Below, in pieces: positions 1 through 8,718 of a stretch of DNA of 64,000 nucleotides (positions within the stretch are counted from its first letter, which is position 1; the number at the start of each line of letters is the position of its first letter). A program made the translations under genes and the position numbers. The DNA comes from JAWMQL01 sp033283165 (GTDB lineage: Bacteria; Pseudomonadota; Gammaproteobacteria; Pseudomonadales; Halieaceae). Under the pieces are notes generated by a model, which did no database searches, was not told the origin of the DNA, and saw only the letters and a program-made list of their open reading frames with translations. The stretch lies in the NCBI GenBank assembly GCA_033283165.1, contig JAWMQL010000010.1, positions 129,073-193,072 on the forward strand, in the 5' to 3' direction.

Positions 1-293
1 TGCTGGCCCACGGCCTGAGCCCGGTCTTTCTCGAAGTGGTCAATGAAAGCGACCAGCACAATGTGCCGCCCGATTCGGAAACCCATTTCAAGGTCGTGGC
101 GGTGAGCGAGCAGTTCGAAGGCAAGCGCCAGGTGGCCCGTCACCAGGTCGTTTATGGCGCCCTGGCAGATGTTCTGGCGGGGCCGGTCCACGCCCTGGCC
201 TTGCACACCTACACGCCTGCCGAATGGCAGGTGCGACAACAGCAGGCCCCCGCTTCTCCGGACTGCCTGGGCGGCAGCAAGGGCGAGTTGTAG
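1..293 (+). CDS. bolA: BolA family protein, 3' part (5' end outside the window)
   Basis: The frame is open from the left edge and shows 96 residues ending in SKGEL. It carries the BolA core: NVPPDSETHFKVV, a basic loop (FEGKRQVARHQ) and the C-terminal HALALHTYTPAEW motif that separates BolA proper from the IbaG/YrbA branch. The family is about 105 residues, so only some 10-15 N-terminal residues are missing. BolA proteins partner with monothiol glutaredoxins in Fe-S handling and act as stress-linked regulators. The gene ends 4 bp before trhO, so the two are probably cotranscribed. The start codon and promoter lie outside the window. Confidence 0.85.
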   Translation, partial: LAHGLSPVFLEVVNESDQHNVPPDSETHFKVVAVSEQFEGKRQVARHQVVYGALADVLAGPVHALALHTYTPAEWQVRQQQAPASPDCLGGSKGEL

Positions 294-297
294 CGAG

Positions 298-1260
298 ATG
301 GACAGGAACCGGATCGTCGTCGCGGCGCTGTACAAGTTCGTCAGCCTGGACGACTTTCACGACATGCGTCAGCCGCTGCTGGATGAGTGCCTGGCCGCCG
401 GTGTCAGGGGCACCCTGCTACTCGCGCACGAGGGCATCAACGGCACCGTTGCCGGTGACAGGGCCGCCATCGACCGGGTCCTGGAGTACCTGCACCGGGA
501 CCCGCGCCTGGCCGACCTGGAACACAAGGAATCCTTCGACGAGCGCATGCCTTTTCACCGCATGAAAGTGAAGTTGAAAAAGGAGATCGTCACCCTGGGT
601 GTGCCGGATATCGATCCCAACGAGGTCGTCGGTACCTATGTCAGGCCGGGTGAATGGGACGCTTTGATCAGCGACCCCGAGGTGCTGTTAATCGATACCC
701 GCAATGACTACGAGTGTGATATCGGCAGCTTCAGGGGTGCCGTGGACCCCCGCACCACCAATTTCCGGGATTTTCCCTCCTGGGTCAGGTCCAACCTCGA
801 TCCTGCACGGCACAAAAAGGTCGCCATGTTCTGTACCGGCGGAATTCGCTGTGAGAAAGCCTCCGCTTTCATGCTGCGGGAGGGCTTCGAGGAGGTGTAC
901 CACCTGCGGGGAGGGATCCTGAAGTACCTGGAGGAAGTTCCGCCCGAGCACAGCAGTTGGGAGGGTGAGTGCTTCGTTTTCGACAACCGTGTCGCGGTGG
1001 ACCACCGGCTGGAAAAGGGGCGCTACGACCAGTGTCACGGTTGCCGCCATCCCATCACGGAGGAGGATAAATCCTCTGGCAAATACGAGCCCGGCGTGTG
1101 TTGCCCTCGCTGTTACGACCGGCTGACGCCCGGGCAGCGGGCCCGTTTTGCCGAACGGCAGAAACAGGTGCAACTGGCCGCGAAGCGCGGTGAGCGGCAT
1201 ATCGGGTCGCCGCCCCCGGCCCGGCAACAGCCGCGCCCGCAGGACGGCGAAGGCTACTGA
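298..1260 (+). CDS. trhO: tRNA uridine(34) hydroxylase TrhO (YceA type, rhodanese-like)
   Basis: A 320-residue protein of the UPF0176/YceA family, which hydroxylates uridine 34 of some tRNAs on the way to cmo5U/mcmo5U. The N-terminal ~95 residues form the acylphosphatase-like domain. A rhodanese domain follows (DTRNDYE, then the active-site loop FCTGGIRCEKA with Cys179). The C-terminal tail has a cysteine knuckle (C246-x2-C249 and C269-x2-C272). I chose ATG 298, where the family homology begins (MDRNRIVVAALYKF); the frame is open further upstream but that part overlaps bolA. It starts 4 bp after bolA. Its 3' end overlaps the convergent protease gene by 7 bp. Confidence 0.92.
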   Translation: MDRNRIVVAALYKFVSLDDFHDMRQPLLDECLAAGVRGTLLLAHEGINGTVAGDRAAIDRVLEYLHRDPRLADLEHKESFDERMPFHRMKVKLKKEIVTLGVPDIDPNEVVGTYVRPGEWDALISDPEVLLIDTRNDYECDIGSFRGAVDPRTTNFRDFPSWVRSNLDPARHKKVAMFCTGGIRCEKASAFMLREGFEEVYHLRGGILKYLEEVPPEHSSWEGECFVFDNRVAVDHRLEKGRYDQCHGCRHPITEEDKSSGKYEPGVCCPRCYDRLTPGQRARFAERQKQVQLAAKRGERHIGSPPPARQQPRPQDGEGY

Positions 1261-1982
1261 CCAAGGTGTAGTCGCAGCTCCGAGCGAAACCTCGCCAACG
1301 GTATGAAGGTACTGGTTCCGACACCGTCCCCCTGGGAAATTATTCCGGTCAGCTGCGGCAGGCCTTCCGGGTCACGGCGCACCACGGCGCCTCCGGACGC
1401 GCCCTTGAAGGCCAGGCAGTCGGTATTCACTGCCCACTGATCCACGGTGGTCACCCGGCAAAATTCGTCGTAACTCAGTTTGTGGCCCCCGGCGCCCGTC
1501 CCGTCGTCGCGCGAGTAGCCCGCCATGAGCACAACCTCACCCGCCCGGGGCAACTCGCTATTGACTGCGAGCGGGCTGGCCAGGTCCGGCTTGACCGGGT
1601 CGATCAAACGCAGCAACGCCCAGTCGCCGCGCATGTCGCCGCCCTGGGCCAGAGGGTAGGCGCGGGTTTGCCACGAGCCGCTGGCTGCGGGCAATGAGAA
1701 CAGGATAGGCTTGCTGAGGTCGCGGTAGAACTCCAGGCAGTGCCAGGCGGTGACGATGGTATCCGGTTGCCGCTTTACGCGATCGCCTATCAGGGTGGCG
1801 CTGCAGTTTTCCGTGTGGTGGCGGGTGTTCCCTGCCTCTGAGCGCAGCCCGGGCACTTGCAGCCTGCCCACGGCCACCAGCCAGGGCGGGGATTCCAGGC
1901 CGAACTGGCTGCGATCGTCCCCGGCTTCGGCTGCGGTGTTGAGCAGCAGCAGGCCCAGCAGGCAAATTATTCGTATTGGCAT
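1254..1982 (-). CDS. Secreted trypsin-like serine protease
   Basis: A 242-residue protein with a Sec signal peptide (MPIRIICLLGLLLLNTAAEA) and a small chymotrypsin-fold domain. The catalytic triad is visible: His81 in TAWHC, Asp120 in GDWALLRL, Ser196 in KGASGGAVV. Cysteine pairs C60/C82 and C175/C189 fit disulfides and periplasmic or extracellular location. ATG 1982 places the signal peptide at the N-terminus; a longer frame starting at 2042 would bury it. Substrate is unknown. The gene is monocistronic, convergent with trhO (7-bp overlap) and divergent from the catabolic cluster. Confidence 0.8.
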   Translation of the reverse strand: MPIRIICLLGLLLLNTAAEAGDDRSQFGLESPPWLVAVGRLQVPGLRSEAGNTRHHTENCSATLIGDRVKRQPDTIVTAWHCLEFYRDLSKPILFSLPAASGSWQTRAYPLAQGGDMRGDWALLRLIDPVKPDLASPLAVNSELPRAGEVVLMAGYSRDDGTGAGGHKLSYDEFCRVTTVDQWAVNTDCLAFKGASGGAVVRRDPEGLPQLTGIISQGDGVGTSTFIPLARFRSELRLHLGQ

Positions 1983-2089
1983 AGTATTCTGGTCGCCGTC
2001 CGGTAGTCGCGGCTTGGCGTCGACTGGTCGCAGGTATAGCATGTGGCGCCGATACTAGTGGACAGTCGCGCGCGGGTAAAGGAGGGCAC

Positions 2090-2953
2090 ATGACGCTGGA
2101 AGGGAATCGGGTAGTTGTTGTGACGGGCGCCAGCCGTGGTGCGGGCAAGGGCATTGCCCTGGCGTTGGGTGCGGCCGGCGACACGGTGTATGTCACCGGC
2201 CGTTCCCGCCAGGAAGGCGATTCTGACCTGCCCGGCAACGTCCACGCCACGGCGGAAGCCGTGACCGCCGCGGGCGGTAGGGGCATCCCCGTGGTCTGCG
2301 ACCATGCCGACGACGCGCAGGTCGGGCTGCTGTTTGAGCAGGTTCGCCAGGAGCAGGGCCGGCTGGATATCCTGGTCAATAACGCTACCAGCCTCCACGA
2401 CGCGCTCACCGATAGTGGCCCGTTCTGGGAAAAGCCGCTGGACCTGACCGGTCTATGGGAGGTGGGAATGCGGTCCCATTACACCGCCAGCTGGTACGCG
2501 GCTCCGCTGCTGTTGGCCAACGGTCAGGGCCTGGTGGTAAACACCTCCTCTTTCGGCGGTCGCATTTACATGCACGGACCGGCCTACGGCGCGGGTAAAG
2601 CCGCGGTGGACAAGATGGCCCACGATATGGCCCTGGATTTCAAGCCTCACAATGTGGCCGTTGTGTCCATCTGGATGGGCCTGTTGCTGACAGAACGGAC
2701 CGCCCGGGTTTTCGAGTCGGAGCCTGATAAGTATGCCCACCTCATGGAGACAGTGGAAACACCGCAATTTACCGGTCGGGTCATCGATGCCCTGGCCCGT
2801 GCTCCCGACCGCATGGAACGCAGTGGTAAAGTCTGGATCGGTGCTGAACTGGGTGCAGATTACGGTGTAAAGGATATCAACGGACGCGTGCCACCTTCCC
2901 ACAGGGCCTTCTTCGGTGAGCCCACCAGTTTTGGCGACGCCGTGGTCGAGTAG
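2090..2953 (+). CDS. SDR family oxidoreductase, DHRS1-like
   Basis: A 287-residue classical short-chain dehydrogenase. The Rossmann motif TGASRGAGKG is at residues 12-21, NNA at 97-99 and the catalytic Y166-x3-K170 (YGAGKAAVDK) after Ser153/154. The text around FWEKPLDLTGLWEVGMRSHY and SIWMGLLLTERT resembles the DHRS1 group; animal DHRS1 proteins reduce steroids and other carbonyls. It is the first gene of a co-directional run of catabolic genes, so oxidation or reduction of a ring alcohol/ketone is likely. The steroid link is inference from context. The start follows a good Shine-Dalgarno (AGGAGGG). Confidence 0.8.
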   Translation: MTLEGNRVVVVTGASRGAGKGIALALGAAGDTVYVTGRSRQEGDSDLPGNVHATAEAVTAAGGRGIPVVCDHADDAQVGLLFEQVRQEQGRLDILVNNATSLHDALTDSGPFWEKPLDLTGLWEVGMRSHYTASWYAAPLLLANGQGLVVNTSSFGGRIYMHGPAYGAGKAAVDKMAHDMALDFKPHNVAVVSIWMGLLLTERTARVFESEPDKYAHLMETVETPQFTGRVIDALARAPDRMERSGKVWIGAELGADYGVKDINGRVPPSHRAFFGEPTSFGDAVVE

Positions 2954-3043
2954 GGCGATACCCCAAATGAAGGATGCGCCAGGACTGCCCCGGCGGGTAT
3001 AAAATGACTGTGAAACGCAGCAGGCCAGGTGAGGGCCACGACA

Positions 3044-4249
3044 ATGCAAGCAGAACAGATCAATCCCTATTCCCTGGGCTCCCCGCGAGCGGAACAATTA
3101 CTGCAGGCAGCCCGTGCCATGGGCCCGGCGCTGCGCGCACGCGCGCCCCAGTGCAAAGCCGAGAGCCGGGTGCCGGACGCCACCATCCAGGATTTTCACG
3201 ACGCCGGCTTTTTCAAGATACTGCAGCCTGAGCAGTGGGGCGGATACGCCATGGATCCACAGGTCTTCTACGCTGTCGGGCTGGAGGTTGCAAAACATTG
3301 CATGTCCAGTGCCTGGGTGTTGGGGGTGGTGGCGGTACACAACTGGCAGCTGGCGGTCTTTGATGACCAGGCAGCTCAGGACGTCTGGGCGGAAGACCCC
3401 TCTGTACTGATTTCATCCTCCTACGCCCCTGTGGGTAAGGTCAAGGTAGTTGATGGCGGTTTCAGGTTGAGCGGCCGCTGGAGCTTTTCCAGTGGCTCGG
3501 AGCACTGCCGCTGGGCCTTCCTGGGCGCGGTGGTGCCCACCCCCGAGGCGCCTTTTGATATGTCCAACTACCGCACCTTTCTGGTGCCGATTGAAGACTA
3601 CGAGATCGTTCACAACTGGGACGTGGTGGGACTGCAGGGTACCGGCAGCCACGATATCGTGGTGAAGGACGCTTTCGTGCCGGAGCATCGCACCCACAAG
3701 TCCATGGACGGCTTCCTCTGTGATAACCCTGGCAATGCGGTCAATACCGCCCCCCTGTACCGGATGCCCTTTATGCAGGTCTTTGTGCGGGCCGTGTGCA
3801 CGGCCTCGCTGGGGGCACTGGAGGGCTCCCTTGAGTCCTTCATCGAGGTGGCAAAAACCCGCCAGGTGGGCCCGAACAAGATGATGGACGATCCGTTTGC
3901 ACGGGTGCTGGCGGCAGAGGTCCGGGCGTCGATCGAGGAGATGAAGCTGACCATGTTGCGCAATTTCGACGCCATGATGGCGTGCACCCGGGCCGGTGCG
4001 CCCATCCCGGTTGACGACCGCATCCGCTATCGCTATGACTCTGCCGTGGTGGCGGACCGGTGCCTGGAGCTCTCCGGCAGGATGCTGAAGGCCGCCGGCA
4101 GTGGCGGCATCCGCGAGGGCAGCGAGCTGCTGGCGCGGCACCTGGACATCCTGTGCAGCCAGGCCCACGTGGCCAACCATTCGACACCGTTCGCCATGAA
4201 TCTCGGGGGCACGATGTTCGGGGCAGAGAATATCGATTACGCCGTCTGA
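3044..4249 (+). CDS. Flavin-dependent monooxygenase, HsaA-like (acyl-CoA dehydrogenase fold)
   Basis: A 401-residue group D flavin monooxygenase with acyl-CoA dehydrogenase fold: N-terminal helical domain, middle beta domain (RLSGRWSFSSGSEHCRWAFLGA, then VGLQGTGSHDIVV), C-terminal helical bundle. HsaA, the oxygenase of the 3-HSA 4-hydroxylase of steroid degradation, has this layout and about 394 residues; it uses reduced flavin from a partner reductase. No reductase (HsaB-like) gene is in the window. ATG 3044 is preferred over GTG 3029 because AGGTGAGGG sits in front of it. It is followed after 13 bp by a C-C hydrolase, which fits a hydroxylation then ring-cleavage route. Substrate is inferred, not shown. 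Confidence 0.75.
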   Translation: MQAEQINPYSLGSPRAEQLLQAARAMGPALRARAPQCKAESRVPDATIQDFHDAGFFKILQPEQWGGYAMDPQVFYAVGLEVAKHCMSSAWVLGVVAVHNWQLAVFDDQAAQDVWAEDPSVLISSSYAPVGKVKVVDGGFRLSGRWSFSSGSEHCRWAFLGAVVPTPEAPFDMSNYRTFLVPIEDYEIVHNWDVVGLQGTGSHDIVVKDAFVPEHRTHKSMDGFLCDNPGNAVNTAPLYRMPFMQVFVRAVCTASLGALEGSLESFIEVAKTRQVGPNKMMDDPFARVLAAEVRASIEEMKLTMLRNFDAMMACTRAGAPIPVDDRIRYRYDSAVVADRCLELSGRMLKAAGSGGIREGSELLARHLDILCSQAHVANHSTPFAMNLGGTMFGAENIDYAV

Positions 4250-4262
4250 ACAGGAGAACAAC

Positions 4263-5096
4263 ATGGGAATGATAGGCAGATTGCCGGAGGGCCAGTACGC
4301 CGATTGCGCCAACGGCTACCGGATCCACTACCTGGACGAGGGGCAAGGCGAGGTGGTGGTGTTCCTGCACGGCTCCGGGCCGGGCGCCAGTGGCTACAGC
4401 AACTTCAAGGGCAATTTTCCTTTCCTGGTTGAGGCAGGCTATCGCTGCATCGTGCCGGACCACATTGGCTACGGCTTTTCCGACAAGCCTGACGACCGGG
4501 ACCATCCCCTGTCGTTCTTCGTCGAGTGTATAAAGCAGACCCTGGACGTGGCCGGGGTAGGGCGCTGCACGCTGGTGGGTAATTCCCTGGGTGGCGCGAT
4601 CGCCATCGGCCTGGCGCTGGAATATCCGGACCTGGTGGAGAAACTCATCCTGATGGCGCCGGGAGGCCTGAGTGAAATGCAGGAATACCAGGCCATGCCG
4701 GGCATGCAGAAGGTATTCCAGGTATTCGGCTCCGGACAGGCGGTTACTCCCGAGGTCATGAAGGACCTGTTCGCCACCGGGCTGATGCACGATCCCAGAT
4801 ACGCCACCGACGAGCTGGTCGAGGAGCGTATGCAGATCATGCAGATCATGAATGGCCACGTGATGGCGACGATGCAGGTTCCCGTGCTGGTGGACCGGTT
4901 GCACGAGATTGCCTGTCCTGTGCTGGGTTTCTGGGGCATGGATGAAAAAATGATGCCGGAAAACGGCATTATGGCCATGGCTCACAACCTGCGTCAGCTG
5001 CGGCTGATCCTGGTCACCCAGTGCGGTCACTGGGTGATGGTGGAGCACGAGGGTATGTTCAATCGGGCCTGCCTGGATTTCCTCCAGCATGGATAG
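4263..5096 (+). CDS. Alpha/beta hydrolase, meta-cleavage product (C-C bond) hydrolase HsaD/MhpC-like
   Basis: A 277-residue alpha/beta hydrolase. The oxyanion region HGSGPGASGYSNF, the nucleophile elbow GNSLGG (Ser108), the acid Asp227 (GFWGMDEKMMPENG) and His256 (QCGHWVMVEH) are all in place. HGSGPGA and the LMAPGG segment are typical of hydrolases that cut meta-cleavage products (BphD, MhpC, HsaD), releasing 2-hydroxypenta-2,4-dienoate or an alkyl analogue. That product is the substrate of the next gene. It overlaps the hydratase gene by 8 bp, indicating translational coupling. The upstream extradiol dioxygenase expected to make its substrate is absent here. Confidence 0.82.
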   Translation: MGMIGRLPEGQYADCANGYRIHYLDEGQGEVVVFLHGSGPGASGYSNFKGNFPFLVEAGYRCIVPDHIGYGFSDKPDDRDHPLSFFVECIKQTLDVAGVGRCTLVGNSLGGAIAIGLALEYPDLVEKLILMAPGGLSEMQEYQAMPGMQKVFQVFGSGQAVTPEVMKDLFATGLMHDPRYATDELVEERMQIMQIMNGHVMATMQVPVLVDRLHEIACPVLGFWGMDEKMMPENGIMAMAHNLRQLRLILVTQCGHWVMVEHEGMFNRACLDFLQHG

Positions 5097-5877
5097 GGAG
5101 CGCATAGAGCAACTGGGCGACGAGCTGTACCAGGCGCTTCGCACCTGCCGCACCCTGGCCCCGCTGACAGACCGTGAACGCGATATCAGCATCGAGGATG
5201 CCTACCACATCAGCCAGCGCATGGTGGGCCGGCGGGTGGAACTGGACGGCGAGCGCATCGTAGGCAAGAAGATCGGCGTCACCTCCAAACCGGTGCAGGA
5301 GATGCTGGGGGTTTACCAGCCCGACTTCGGTTTCCTGACCGACGCCATGGTTTGCGAAGACGGCGCCGATATTCCCATTGCCGGGCACCTGATCCAGCCC
5401 CGGGCCGAGGGCGAGATCGCCTTTCGCCTGAACAGTGACCTGGTGGGGCCGGGAGTCACCGAGGCGGACGTGCTGGATGCCACCGAGACCATCATGCCCT
5501 GTTTCGAGATCGTTGATTCCCGTATCCACGACTGGCAGATAAAGATCCAGGACACGGTGGCCGATAATGCCTCCTGCGGGGTATACGTGCTGGGTCGAAC
5601 TGAGGTGGACCCCCGGGATTACGATCTGCCCAACCTGAAAATGCGCATTTACAAGAACGGCGAATTACACTCCGAGGGCCTGGGCAGCGCCGTGCAGGGC
5701 AACCCACTGACTGCGGTGGCCTGGCTGGCCAATACCCTGGGCGAATTCGGGATACCGTTCAAAAGCGGCGAGGTGATCCTGTCCGGCTCCCTGGCGCCTC
5801 TGATCCCGGTCGTGGCCGGCGACGAGATGTCACTGGAGATCGAGGGCATCGGCGGCTGCAGCTGCCGCTTCACTTAG
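5089..5877 (+). CDS. 2-keto-4-pentenoate hydratase (MhpD/HsaE type)
   Basis: A 262-residue member of the fumarylacetoacetase-like hydratase family. It hydrates 2-hydroxypenta-2,4-dienoate (or the hexa-dienoate of steroid breakdown) to 4-hydroxy-2-oxo acids. Seen in sequence: GKKIGVTSKPVQEMLGV, the metal-binding region PRAEGEIAF and CFEIVDSRI, then DNASCG and GNPLTAVAWLAN near the C-terminus, all family hallmarks. Length matches the usual 260-265. It starts inside the end of the hydrolase gene. It is followed by a 166-bp gap that contains a long hairpin before the aldehyde dehydrogenase. Confidence 0.9.
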   Translation: MDRERIEQLGDELYQALRTCRTLAPLTDRERDISIEDAYHISQRMVGRRVELDGERIVGKKIGVTSKPVQEMLGVYQPDFGFLTDAMVCEDGADIPIAGHLIQPRAEGEIAFRLNSDLVGPGVTEADVLDATETIMPCFEIVDSRIHDWQIKIQDTVADNASCGVYVLGRTEVDPRDYDLPNLKMRIYKNGELHSEGLGSAVQGNPLTAVAWLANTLGEFGIPFKSGEVILSGSLAPLIPVVAGDEMSLEIEGIGGCSCRFT

Positions 5878-5907
5878 CGCGGTGTATTCTGATTGAGCTG
5901 TGATCGA

Positions 5908-6019
5908 GGCTGTGGGGTCGGGATATGGTTTCAGGACCGTGTGAGCCACGGACGGCGAACTCGAGCCCCCACGGACGGGTTTACGGCGTGTCCGGAAACC
6001 ATATCCCGGCCCCGCAGCC
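5908..6019. repeat. Long near-perfect inverted repeat in the catabolic operon (RNA hairpin or mobile palindromic element)
   Basis: Two 25-nt arms (5908-5932 and 5995-6019) are reverse complements except at two positions. At both, the + strand RNA would form U-G wobble pairs, so a transcript could pair along the whole 25 bp. A further four pairs (GGAC 5934-5937 with GTCC 5990-5993) extend the stem inward over a ~52-nt loop. It sits alone between the hydratase and the aldehyde dehydrogenase genes, 24 bp before the latter's ATG. It has no T-run, so it is not a simple terminator. It could be an ERIC/REP-like element or a processing or stability hairpin. Confidence 0.75.
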
Positions 6020-6043
6020 GGAAATCGAAGGAAATGACAAGGT

Positions 6044-6952
6044 ATGAGTGAGAAGATCAAAGCGGCCATCATCGGCCCCGGCAACATCGGCACCGACCTG
6101 CTGATGAAAGCGATGCGCAGCGAGCTGATCGAACCGGTGTGGATGGTGGGGGTCATTCCCGACTCACCCGGTCTGGCCCGGGCCGCGGAACTGGGCCTGA
6201 AGACCACCGCCGAGGGCGTGGACGGCATGCTGCCGACCATGAAAGCCGACGGTGTGCAGATCTGCTTCGACGCCACGTCCGCCTACGTGCACGCGGAGAA
6301 CAGCCGCAAGGTGAACGAGCAGGGCGCGGTGATGATCGACCTCACCCCGGCGGCCATCGGGCCTTTCTGCGTGCCACCGGTGAATCTGGCCGAGGCCGTG
6401 GCGCAGCGGGCCATGAACGTCAACATGGTGACCTGCGGCGGCCAGGCCACGATCCCGCTGGTGGCGGCGGTCAGCCGGGTGCAGCCGGTGTCCTACGCGG
6501 AAATCGTCGCCACGGTGAGTTCGAAGTCGGCCGGGCCCGGCACCCGCAAGAATATCGACGAGTTTACCCGCACCACGGCGCGCGGCATCGAGATCGTCGG
6601 CGGGGCGGCCGAGGGTAAGGCCATTATCATTATCAATCCGGCGGAACCGCCATTGATCATGCGCGATACCATCCACTGCCTGACCGTCGACGAGCCGGAC
6701 CAGGCCGCGATCACGCAATCGGTACAGGACATGATTGCCGAGGTGCAGCAGTACGTGCCCGGCTATACCCTCAAGAACGGCCCGGTGTTCGATGACCGGC
6801 GGGTATCCATCTACATGGAGGTGGAAGGGCTGGGGGATTTCCTGCCGAAGTATGCGGGTAACCTGGACATCATGACCGCGGCCGGCCTGCGCACCGCAGA
6901 GCTGTACGCGCAGGAAATCCTGGCGGGTAATTTCACCCCGGCAGCGGCCTGA
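6044..6952 (+). CDS. Acetaldehyde/propionaldehyde dehydrogenase (acylating), MhpF/HsaG type
   Basis: A 302-residue CoA-acylating aldehyde dehydrogenase. The N-terminal NAD site GPGNIGT is at residues 11-17 and the catalytic Cys131 lies in VTCGGQAT. SSKSAGPGTRKNIDEFT is the characteristic loop of the DmpF/MhpF family. It converts the aldehyde released by the aldolase to acetyl-CoA or propionyl-CoA, receiving it by channelling within a complex with the next gene product. The genes lie 14 bp apart. The start ATG 6044 follows a weak Shine-Dalgarno (GAAGGAAA upstream). Confidence 0.92.
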   Translation: MSEKIKAAIIGPGNIGTDLLMKAMRSELIEPVWMVGVIPDSPGLARAAELGLKTTAEGVDGMLPTMKADGVQICFDATSAYVHAENSRKVNEQGAVMIDLTPAAIGPFCVPPVNLAEAVAQRAMNVNMVTCGGQATIPLVAAVSRVQPVSYAEIVATVSSKSAGPGTRKNIDEFTRTTARGIEIVGGAAEGKAIIIINPAEPPLIMRDTIHCLTVDEPDQAAITQSVQDMIAEVQQYVPGYTLKNGPVFDDRRVSIYMEVEGLGDFLPKYAGNLDIMTAAGLRTAELYAQEILAGNFTPAAA

Positions 6953-6966
6953 CAGGAGTGGCGAAC

Positions 6967-7998
6967 ATGGATTTGCAAGGCAGGAAAATTACTGTTCACG
7001 ATATGTGCCTGCGCGACGGGATGCATCCCAAGCGGCACCAGATCACGGTGGCGGAGATGGTCACCATCGCCAAAGCGATGGACGAGGCCGGAGTGCCCAT
7101 GATCGAGGTGACCCACGGCGATGGCCTGGGCGGCGCCAGCGTGAATTACGGCTTCCCGGCGGCCAGCGACCAGGAGTACCTGAGCGCGGTCTGCCGGGAG
7201 ATGAAGCAGGCCAGGGTGTCCGCCCTGTTGTTGCCCGGCATCGGCACCGTCGATCACCTGCAGATGGCGGTGGATTGCGGGATCTCGACCATCCGGGTGG
7301 CCACCCACTGCACCGAGGCGGACGTCTCCGAGCAGCACATCAGCATGGCGGCGAAGATCGACGGACTGGATACGGTCGGTTTCCTGATGATGGCGCACAT
7401 GATCGAGCCGGAGGAACTGCTGGCACAGCTCAAGCTGATGGAAGGCTACGGTGCCAACTGCGTGTATATCACGGATTCAGCGGGCTACATGCTGCCGGAC
7501 GATGTCACCGCCCGGGTGGCCCTGGCGCGGGCGGAACTGAAGCCGGAAACGGAACTCGGTTTTCACGGCCATCACAACCTCGCCATGGGCGTGGCCAACT
7601 CCATCGCCGCGGTGGCGGCCGGGGCGAACCGCATCGACGGCTCCCTGGCGGGACTCGGTGCGGGCGCCGGCAATACGCCGCTGGAGGTGTTCATCGCCGT
7701 GTGTGACCGGATGGGTATCGAGACCGGGGTGGACACCTTCAAGGCCATGGACATTGCCGAGGACCTGATCGTGCCGCTGATGGACGACCTGGTGCGGATT
7801 GACCGGGATGCCCTGACCCTGGGGTATGCGGGGGTGTATTCCAGTTTCCTGCTCTTTGCCAAGCGCAGTGCGGCGAAATACGGCCTGTCCTCGCGGGATA
7901 TCCTGGTGGAACTGGGCCGGCGCAAGACCGTCGGCGGCCAGGAGGATATGATCGAGGACCTGGCCCTGGATATGGCGCGGGAGCAGGGGAAGCTCTAG
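6967..7998 (+). CDS. 4-hydroxy-2-oxovalerate aldolase (MhpE/DmpG/HsaF type)
   Basis: A 343-residue HMGL-like TIM-barrel aldolase that splits 4-hydroxy-2-oxo acids into pyruvate and an aldehyde. The N-terminal VHDMCLRDGMHPKRHQ holds the catalytic/metal residues (Arg16, Asp17, His20) and the GFHGHHN motif supplies His200 and His202, the numbering nearly matching DmpG. The C-terminal domain that docks onto the dehydrogenase is present (DILVELGRRKTVGGQEDM). ATG 6967 is chosen because AGGAG at 6954-6958 is spaced for it; GTG 6958 overlaps that site. It pairs with the preceding dehydrogenase gene as in other meta-cleavage pathways. Confidence 0.92.
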   Translation: MDLQGRKITVHDMCLRDGMHPKRHQITVAEMVTIAKAMDEAGVPMIEVTHGDGLGGASVNYGFPAASDQEYLSAVCREMKQARVSALLLPGIGTVDHLQMAVDCGISTIRVATHCTEADVSEQHISMAAKIDGLDTVGFLMMAHMIEPEELLAQLKLMEGYGANCVYITDSAGYMLPDDVTARVALARAELKPETELGFHGHHNLAMGVANSIAAVAAGANRIDGSLAGLGAGAGNTPLEVFIAVCDRMGIETGVDTFKAMDIAEDLIVPLMDDLVRIDRDALTLGYAGVYSSFLLFAKRSAAKYGLSSRDILVELGRRKTVGGQEDMIEDLALDMAREQGKL

Positions 7999-8043
7999 AC
8001 TCCGTCGATCGGGGCCCGCAGGGGCCGGGCAAAGGAGTCCGGA

Positions 8044-8718
8044 ATGCCACCGTCGGTAAAGCTGGTTCTCGGCAACAAGAATTATTCCTCGTGGTCGCTG
8101 CGCGCCTGGTTGGCGCTGCGCAAGTCGGGCCATCCGTTCGAGGAGCTGGTACTGCCACTGGATACGCCGGAATTCGCAGCCGCGATCGGCGACTATTCGC
8201 CAGCGGGGCGGGTGCCGGTGCTCTGGCACGGCGAGCTTTGTGTATGGGATTCACTGGCTATCTGCGAGTACGTGAACGAACAGTTCGCGGCAGGGCAGCT
8301 GTGGCCGGGTGACCCCGCCACGAGGGCCAGGGGACGCAGCCTGGCGGCTGAGATGCACGCGGGCTTTGCCTGTCTGCGCGCCGAGATGCCGATGAACATT
8401 CGCGCCCGCCGGGAAGTGCCCCTGACGCCGGGACTGGGCCGGGACCTGCAGCGCCTGTTTGAGATGTGGAGTTCCAGCCGCGAGCAGTACCGTGCCGATG
8501 GCGCCTGGCTGCTGGGTCAGTTCAGTATCGCCGACGCCATGTTTGCGCCGGTACTCATGCGCCTGCTGACCTACGGTGTCCGGTTGCCCCCGGCGGTGGC
8601 GGAATACGTCGATACCGTGCGCAATGACCCGGATATGGCTGACTGGATCGCCGCCGCGCAAGCGGAAAGCTGGGTGGTGGCTGCGGATGAGGCCGGGGTT
8701 GAGGGACCCGGTGACTGA
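8044..8718 (+). CDS. Glutathione S-transferase family protein
   Basis: A 224-residue two-domain GST. The N-terminal thioredoxin-like domain shows VLGNKNYSSWSLRAWLAL (Ser of the glutathione site), the cis-Pro motif AGRVPVLWH and the glutathione-binding DSLAICEYV. The C-terminal half is an all-helical domain containing the N-capping FSIADAMFAPVLMRL. It belongs to the bacterial group that starts with an S-S-W-S-L motif near the N-terminus. It follows the aldolase by 45 bp with its own Shine-Dalgarno (AAAGGAG). A role in detoxifying reactive intermediates of the catabolic cluster is plausible but inferred. It overlaps the next gene by 8 bp. Confidence 0.88.
   Translation: MPPSVKLVLGNKNYSSWSLRAWLALRKSGHPFEELVLPLDTPEFAAAIGDYSPAGRVPVLWHGELCVWDSLAICEYVNEQFAAGQLWPGDPATRARGRSLAAEMHAGFACLRAEMPMNIRARREVPLTPGLGRDLQRLFEMWSSSREQYRADGAWLLGQFSIADAMFAPVLMRLLTYGVRLPPAVAEYVDTVRNDPDMADWIAAAQAESWVVAADEAGVEGPGD

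Noticed and set aside
3840..5192. A 450-codon minus-strand frame
   Set aside because: Antisense to the hydrolase and monooxygenase genes with all catalytic residues present on the plus strand.
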